Below, piece after piece: positions 7,601 to 9,133 of a DNA stretch of 9,133 bases. The stretch spans positions 1 through 9,133 of the forward strand of contig CANQOE010000038.1 in NCBI GenBank assembly GCA_947625315.1. The letters are read 5' to 3'. Both the position numbers and the translations under genes were made by a program. The notes beneath the pieces were generated by a model. It worked only from the letters and a program-made list of their open reading frames with translations, ran no database searches and was not told the DNA's origin. The DNA comes from an uncultured Bacilli bacterium. GTDB taxonomy: Bacteria > Bacillota_I > Bacilli_A > RF39 > UBA660. Each line of letters starts with the position of its first letter. Within the stretch, counting starts at the first letter, position 1.

Positions 7601-8535
7601 CAGCAAAATTATTTTATAATATTTATCCAACGGGACGTATAACTGTTGATTCTAATGCTGAGAATTCTACAGTTGTTCAAACAACTGATGGTAAAAATGG
7701 TGCTTTACCAGTATCTCTTGAAAGAAAACGTGGTATATATGATTATACAGTAAATGTTACTGACCTTGGTGAATTTTATGATTTAACTTCTGATAATTTA
7801 GGTAGATATATTGGTGCAGGTGCAGGTACTCCATTATTAAAAGATATCTTGGTAAATGGTGATATGCCATATGCATGTACTTATTTAGTAAATATTGCTT
7901 ATCAAGAAAGTGTTGATAAAGTTTTATGTTCAGCTTTAGGCTGTGGAGATAATTGTATGGCCTTCTGTATTGGACCAAACTGTGAAAGTGAGTGCGATGG
8001 TGATAATTGTATTGCTAACTGTGTTGGTTTAGGATGTATATATGATGAAGATGCTGGTTCATCATTGTATGAAAGAGTTGTATCTTTAACTAATATGTTC
8101 CCTAATGGAACTGATGCATACAACTGGACAGGCAATGGTAATGCCTTAATCGCTGAAAAAGCTAAAACAACTATTGATGAAATACAAGGAAAAGGTGATA
8201 CAATCTTTGATGAAACTCCAGTCTTTAGTGTTACTATTACCCCTCAAATAGCTCGTTCTATTAAAAATTATAATTCTCAAGTAGAAAATGCTGGTGGTTA
8301 CGGCAATAGTACTCTTAATTGCTATAAATTAGGCGAATACAATAGAGGTGCTTGCTTTAGTAATTTCCTTACTGATTTAATGGCTGGTGAATATGGAAAT
8401 GTTAATGCCTCTGGTTCAATTACTGATTCAAGTTATCGTGCTGTTGGCGATGTTTCTGGTGTAAGTGGTTACTTCACTATGTGGGATAAATACACACCAG
8501 CAGTAAATGGTGCTGTAGGACCATCATGGAAATAG
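4621..8535 (+). CDS. Giant exported Cys-rich protein with putative thioester adhesin domain
   Basis: The 1304-aa protein has a Sec signal peptide (residues 1-27, likely cut after AKA). Residues 100-190 resemble a thioester domain (TED) of Gram-positive adhesins: LYCLDG with Cys121 and STQFALRA with Gln175, matching the C-[hydrophobic]-D and TQxA signatures whose side chains form an internal Cys-Gln thioester. Residues 311-460 look beta-rich. A Cys-dense block spans 493-560 (12 Cys). A helical segment lies at 843-878. Tandem C-x-G-x-x-C units lie at 1108-1141. The C-terminal part (1200-1260, TPQIARSIKNYNS) looks like a separate module. I count 45 Cys, so 44 remain if Cys121 is in a thioester. 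There is no LPXTG motif, TM helix or charged tail at the C-terminus (GPSWK), so it must be held by partners. SD AAAGGAG lies at 4605-4611. Export is sure, TED plausible, adhesin role inferred. Confidence 0.9.
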   Translation: MKKIIKKISLLLIAFGFGFGLLSNAKAIVDPCQEGEKYCINTKNRGIRYYMYDNTSSTKNGNFFGATATTKNTRQFTNAKYYEYYNTLNVEHHAKSKSGEYNDQIYTIWQGYYDNYSPLYCLDGNLPGNTTLHAYRRVGYSTEKPVQVFDYLITHILVQSNKQIINPADNHLSTQFALRAVTYAFGYYRDNKAEASIDGLDEIIKEISGMVYLWLHDDSEFKTTYEELRNKMNSKGIKNLKDYNSYETIYAGGNGGYFKDKNGGSVVSNAKAMVRYAMTDAIKFVDTIGETTSVNPKNPTESVPKITTDATGNEIVTKEVTHTIALSGLDKNNSEHSLTIDDLEFTTIQGLKDLYISEIKIGNNVIYNGNSSFDWTNSMLRGKNLLQENGIEITDGTVMTIKVTAVGIKKSNNKNEELLCTDALNYTLKGKYNGSKNAYNRWPNTVVTVWYGDASATQQRYIGIEDIASLDQENSEGETPWESSYKINLIPACSCDELSKACISTHNMNSAECKALATADCPCALAEAKCSLNNDQTACSYVANSCKSCESKYVGNANCCDANNEYVIVSNSDEEEDNQINIYGLKEDDIISPCFVNMVDEQCKEQDGSCTDVPGVSDQNDNTFTSNQLKGNKYCTLSCEEDYDLQMPSAKLVNAGRFFSFKSRVSGSKTCYTNTINHGEVGQTNSYADDIYDIQVQLIDATNNYNYWNAALSHINNIVEVRGMYTPSASINGCSCKFGEKIPYAISSTTGYFSYTRYDYTSADIKIATGEIKVHPTNVTNAEVTKRTNIISDSVNGTLPNSCGLVPDPYDPDCSGNNKANCNMINQEISCGYQYINGTEWTKGNLIDEIEKQVEIYLSQMQFWQEKYKSTIAEYMACSTSWTSAMSYDPTFYYDYEEHDYMKLLDSISPQTRNGVKNMEEIENKPTTDSTQVFCSGNVNNKYECLVLPSSTNQLRQRFHTYCTPEEGCKDKEEYISISKYIKKTSTIDATYAPAKLFYNIYPTGRITVDSNAENSTVVQTTDGKNGALPVSLERKRGIYDYTVNVTDLGEFYDLTSDNLGRYIGAGAGTPLLKDILVNGDMPYACTYLVNIAYQESVDKVLCSALGCGDNCMAFCIGPNCESECDGDNCIANCVGLGCIYDEDAGSSLYERVVSLTNMFPNGTDAYNWTGNGNALIAEKAKTTIDEIQGKGDTIFDETPVFSVTITPQIARSIKNYNSQVENAGGYGNSTLNCYKLGEYNRGACFSNFLTDLMAGEYGNVNASGSITDSSYRAVGDVSGVSGYFTMWDKYTPAVNGAVGPSWK
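4685..4703 (+). repeat. 19-bp exact direct repeat, copy 1
   Basis: TAAGTAATGCAAAAGCAAT is identical to 5420-5438 and lies in the same reading frame (SNAKA in both). This copy covers the signal-peptide cleavage region of the giant protein. Possibly chance, but longer than expected in 9 kb even with AT bias. Confidence 0.7.
4981..5160 (+). other. Putative Cys-Gln thioester domain core within the giant protein
   Basis: The segment covers residues 121-180. Cys121 (TGT at 4981) sits in YCLDG and Gln175 (CAA at 5143) in STQFALRA. The 54-residue spacing is within what I would expect for compact TED (PF08341-like) domains, and the intervening FDYLITHILVQS resembles their 'xxILxxxY' helix. The Trp of the classical TQxAIW is missing (RA instead), which lowers confidence. 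If real, the bond would let the protein couple covalently to host-surface amines. Confidence 0.5.
5420..5438 (+). repeat. 19-bp exact direct repeat, copy 2
   Basis: Second copy of the repeat at 4685-4703, 735 bp downstream and in frame, encoding SNAKAM at residues 268-273 of the giant protein. 735 is a multiple of 3, so recombination between copies would delete 245 residues, including the thioester region, without a frameshift. Confidence 0.7.
7942..8043 (+). repeat. Tandem 9-residue C-x-G-x-x-C repeat in the giant protein
   Basis: Residues 1108-1141 contain four consecutive units of the form C-(x)-G-x-x-C-x-x-x: CGDNCMAF, CIGPNCESE, CDGDNCIAN and CVGLGCIYD. The last three follow with a strict period of 9 (Cys 1116, 1125, 1134; second Cys 1121, 1130, 1139) and the first lacks one residue. 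At DNA level the units have diverged. The pattern suggests a disulfide ladder or a metal-binding knot. I cannot name a family for it. Confidence 0.8.
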
Positions 8536-8554
8536 GAAAAGGAGTGAATAGATA

Positions 8555-8968
8555 ATGCAAAGTTCATATTGGGGCTATTGGTTAATAGCCTTCGGTGTAG
8601 GAATAATCGGTTTAATGATTACTGTTAATGGTTTAACTTCTACTACAACCCAAGATTATTTAAGTGTTCGCGAAATTGCCGAAGCTTCTATGTTAGAATC
8701 TGTAGATTATGGTTATTATCGTGAATATAATGAAGTTAAAATTAATAAAGAAAAATTTATGGAAGTATTTATTCGTGAAGTATCTAATACTTTAGATAAT
8801 GATACAGTAAAAGTTAATTTTTACAGTATTTATGAAGCTCCTCCTAAAGTTAGTGTTGAAGTAATAAACAATAGTGGTTCTGGTTATGGCGAAAATGGTT
8901 ATGACGTTGTAACCAGAGTTAGTGCTATTCTTCAAGTATATGCTGGCGACGGTGGACAAAATTATTAA
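8555..8968 (+). CDS. Small single-TM protein, possible TadE-like minor pilin
   Basis: The 137-aa protein has an N-terminal TM helix at about residues 8-25 (WLIAFGVGIIGLMITV), a short helical region with REIAEASMLESVDYG at 39-53, and a soluble remainder with a likely beta-hairpin (KVSVEVI at 98-104). It has no Cys, unlike the two genes before it. An N-terminal hydrophobic helix followed by an Ala/Glu-rich amphipathic helix and a small globular end is the layout of TadE/TadF minor pseudopilins, and its place next to a CpaB-like gene supports this. No classical prepilin peptidase motif (G before a Glu+5) is seen, so processing is uncertain. The ATG at 8555 is set by AAAAGGAGTGA (8537-8547), and the gene lies 19 bp after the giant gene, in the same operon. 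Family assignment is inference from layout. Confidence 0.75.
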   Translation: MQSSYWGYWLIAFGVGIIGLMITVNGLTSTTTQDYLSVREIAEASMLESVDYGYYREYNEVKINKEKFMEVFIREVSNTLDNDTVKVNFYSIYEAPPKVSVEVINNSGSGYGENGYDVVTRVSAILQVYAGDGGQNY

Positions 8969-8998
8969 AATATCATAGATAGAAAGAAGGAATAAAAA

Positions 8999-9133
8999 AT
9001 GGGAAATATTATAAATACCTTTAAAAGGTTTTTAGCTAATAAAAACACGGTTACGATTTTAGGTGTGTTACTAGGTTTAGTAGTTTTAATAATCGGTTAT
9101 AATTATCGTATTAGTAAAGCAGTTGATACTGTA
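8999..9133 (+). CDS. CpaB/RcpC-like pilus assembly protein, N-terminus only
   Basis: The ATG at 8999-9001 is preceded by AAGGA (8987-8991) and opens a frame of 45 codons to the window edge. The visible part is a short Lys/Arg-containing cytoplasmic start, a single TM helix at about residues 17-33 (VTILGVLLGLVVLIIGY) and NYRISKAVDTV. This is the layout of CpaB/RcpC proteins of Tad/Flp systems, where a TM helix leads straight into an SAF/beta-clip domain near the outer face. The diagnostic SAF domain would lie just outside, so the call is tentative. It is 30 bp after the TadE-like gene, without a terminator between, hence part of the same operon. Confidence 0.6.
   Translation, partial: MGNIINTFKRFLANKNTVTILGVLLGLVVLIIGYNYRISKAVDTV

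Noticed and set aside
7757..8135. Two minus-strand open frames over the Cys-repeat region
   Set aside because: No SD or recognisable domain; the plus-strand protein explains the sequence.
8555..8640. Class III prepilin signal in the small TM protein
   Set aside because: No Gly followed by the conserved Glu at +5 ahead of the helix, so only a general TadE-like layout is claimed.
1..9133. Alternative code with TGA as Trp
   Set aside because: Trp codons in the intact genes are TGG, and no in-frame TGA interrupts them.
1..9133. CRISPR arrays, tRNA or rRNA genes
   Set aside because: No regularly spaced DNA repeats and no cloverleaf or rRNA sequence seen on either strand.

Overview
The window is AT-rich, has strong Shine-Dalgarno (SD) sites, encodes Trp by TGG and ends its intact genes with TAA or TAG. 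This points to a low-GC Bacillota, plausibly an uncultured gut Bacilli or Erysipelotrichia/RF39-like lineage. The lineage is inferred from style only. The standard bacterial code fits, and there is no sign of TGA read as Trp.

Left part (1-763): positions 1-71 are the 5' end of an insertion sequence pointing out of the window, with a terminal TG...CA-type end, a hairpin and the first 11 codons of an IS3-family-like transposase OrfA. Next to it, also on the minus strand, is a decayed Rpn/PD-(D/E)XK-family gene (132-566). It has a good promoter and a near-perfect SD but two frameshifts, one of which removes the stretch that should carry a catalytic Asp. A divergent intergenic region then leads to lysS.

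Middle part (764-3804): lysS (class II lysyl-tRNA synthetase, intact) is followed by a multi-pass transporter of the YfcC/DcuC-like (IT superfamily) type, which has its own promoter and a clear intrinsic terminator.

Right part (3816-9133 and beyond): a tightly packed operon starts from a near-consensus promoter. It encodes (i) a secreted, C-terminally anchored protein of 250 aa; (ii) a 1304-aa exported cysteine-rich protein with a putative internal-thioester adhesin domain and a tandem C-x-G-x-x-C repeat; (iii) a small single-TM protein resembling a TadE-like minor pilin; and (iv) the start of a protein resembling CpaB/RcpC of Tad/Flp pilus systems, cut by the window edge. My reading is that this is the 5' end of a divergent Tad-like surface-appendage locus in which the giant thioester protein would be an adhesin or tip subunit. 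The operon structure and exported nature are seen directly; the Tad assignment and adhesin role are inferences. This is the most interesting part of the window.
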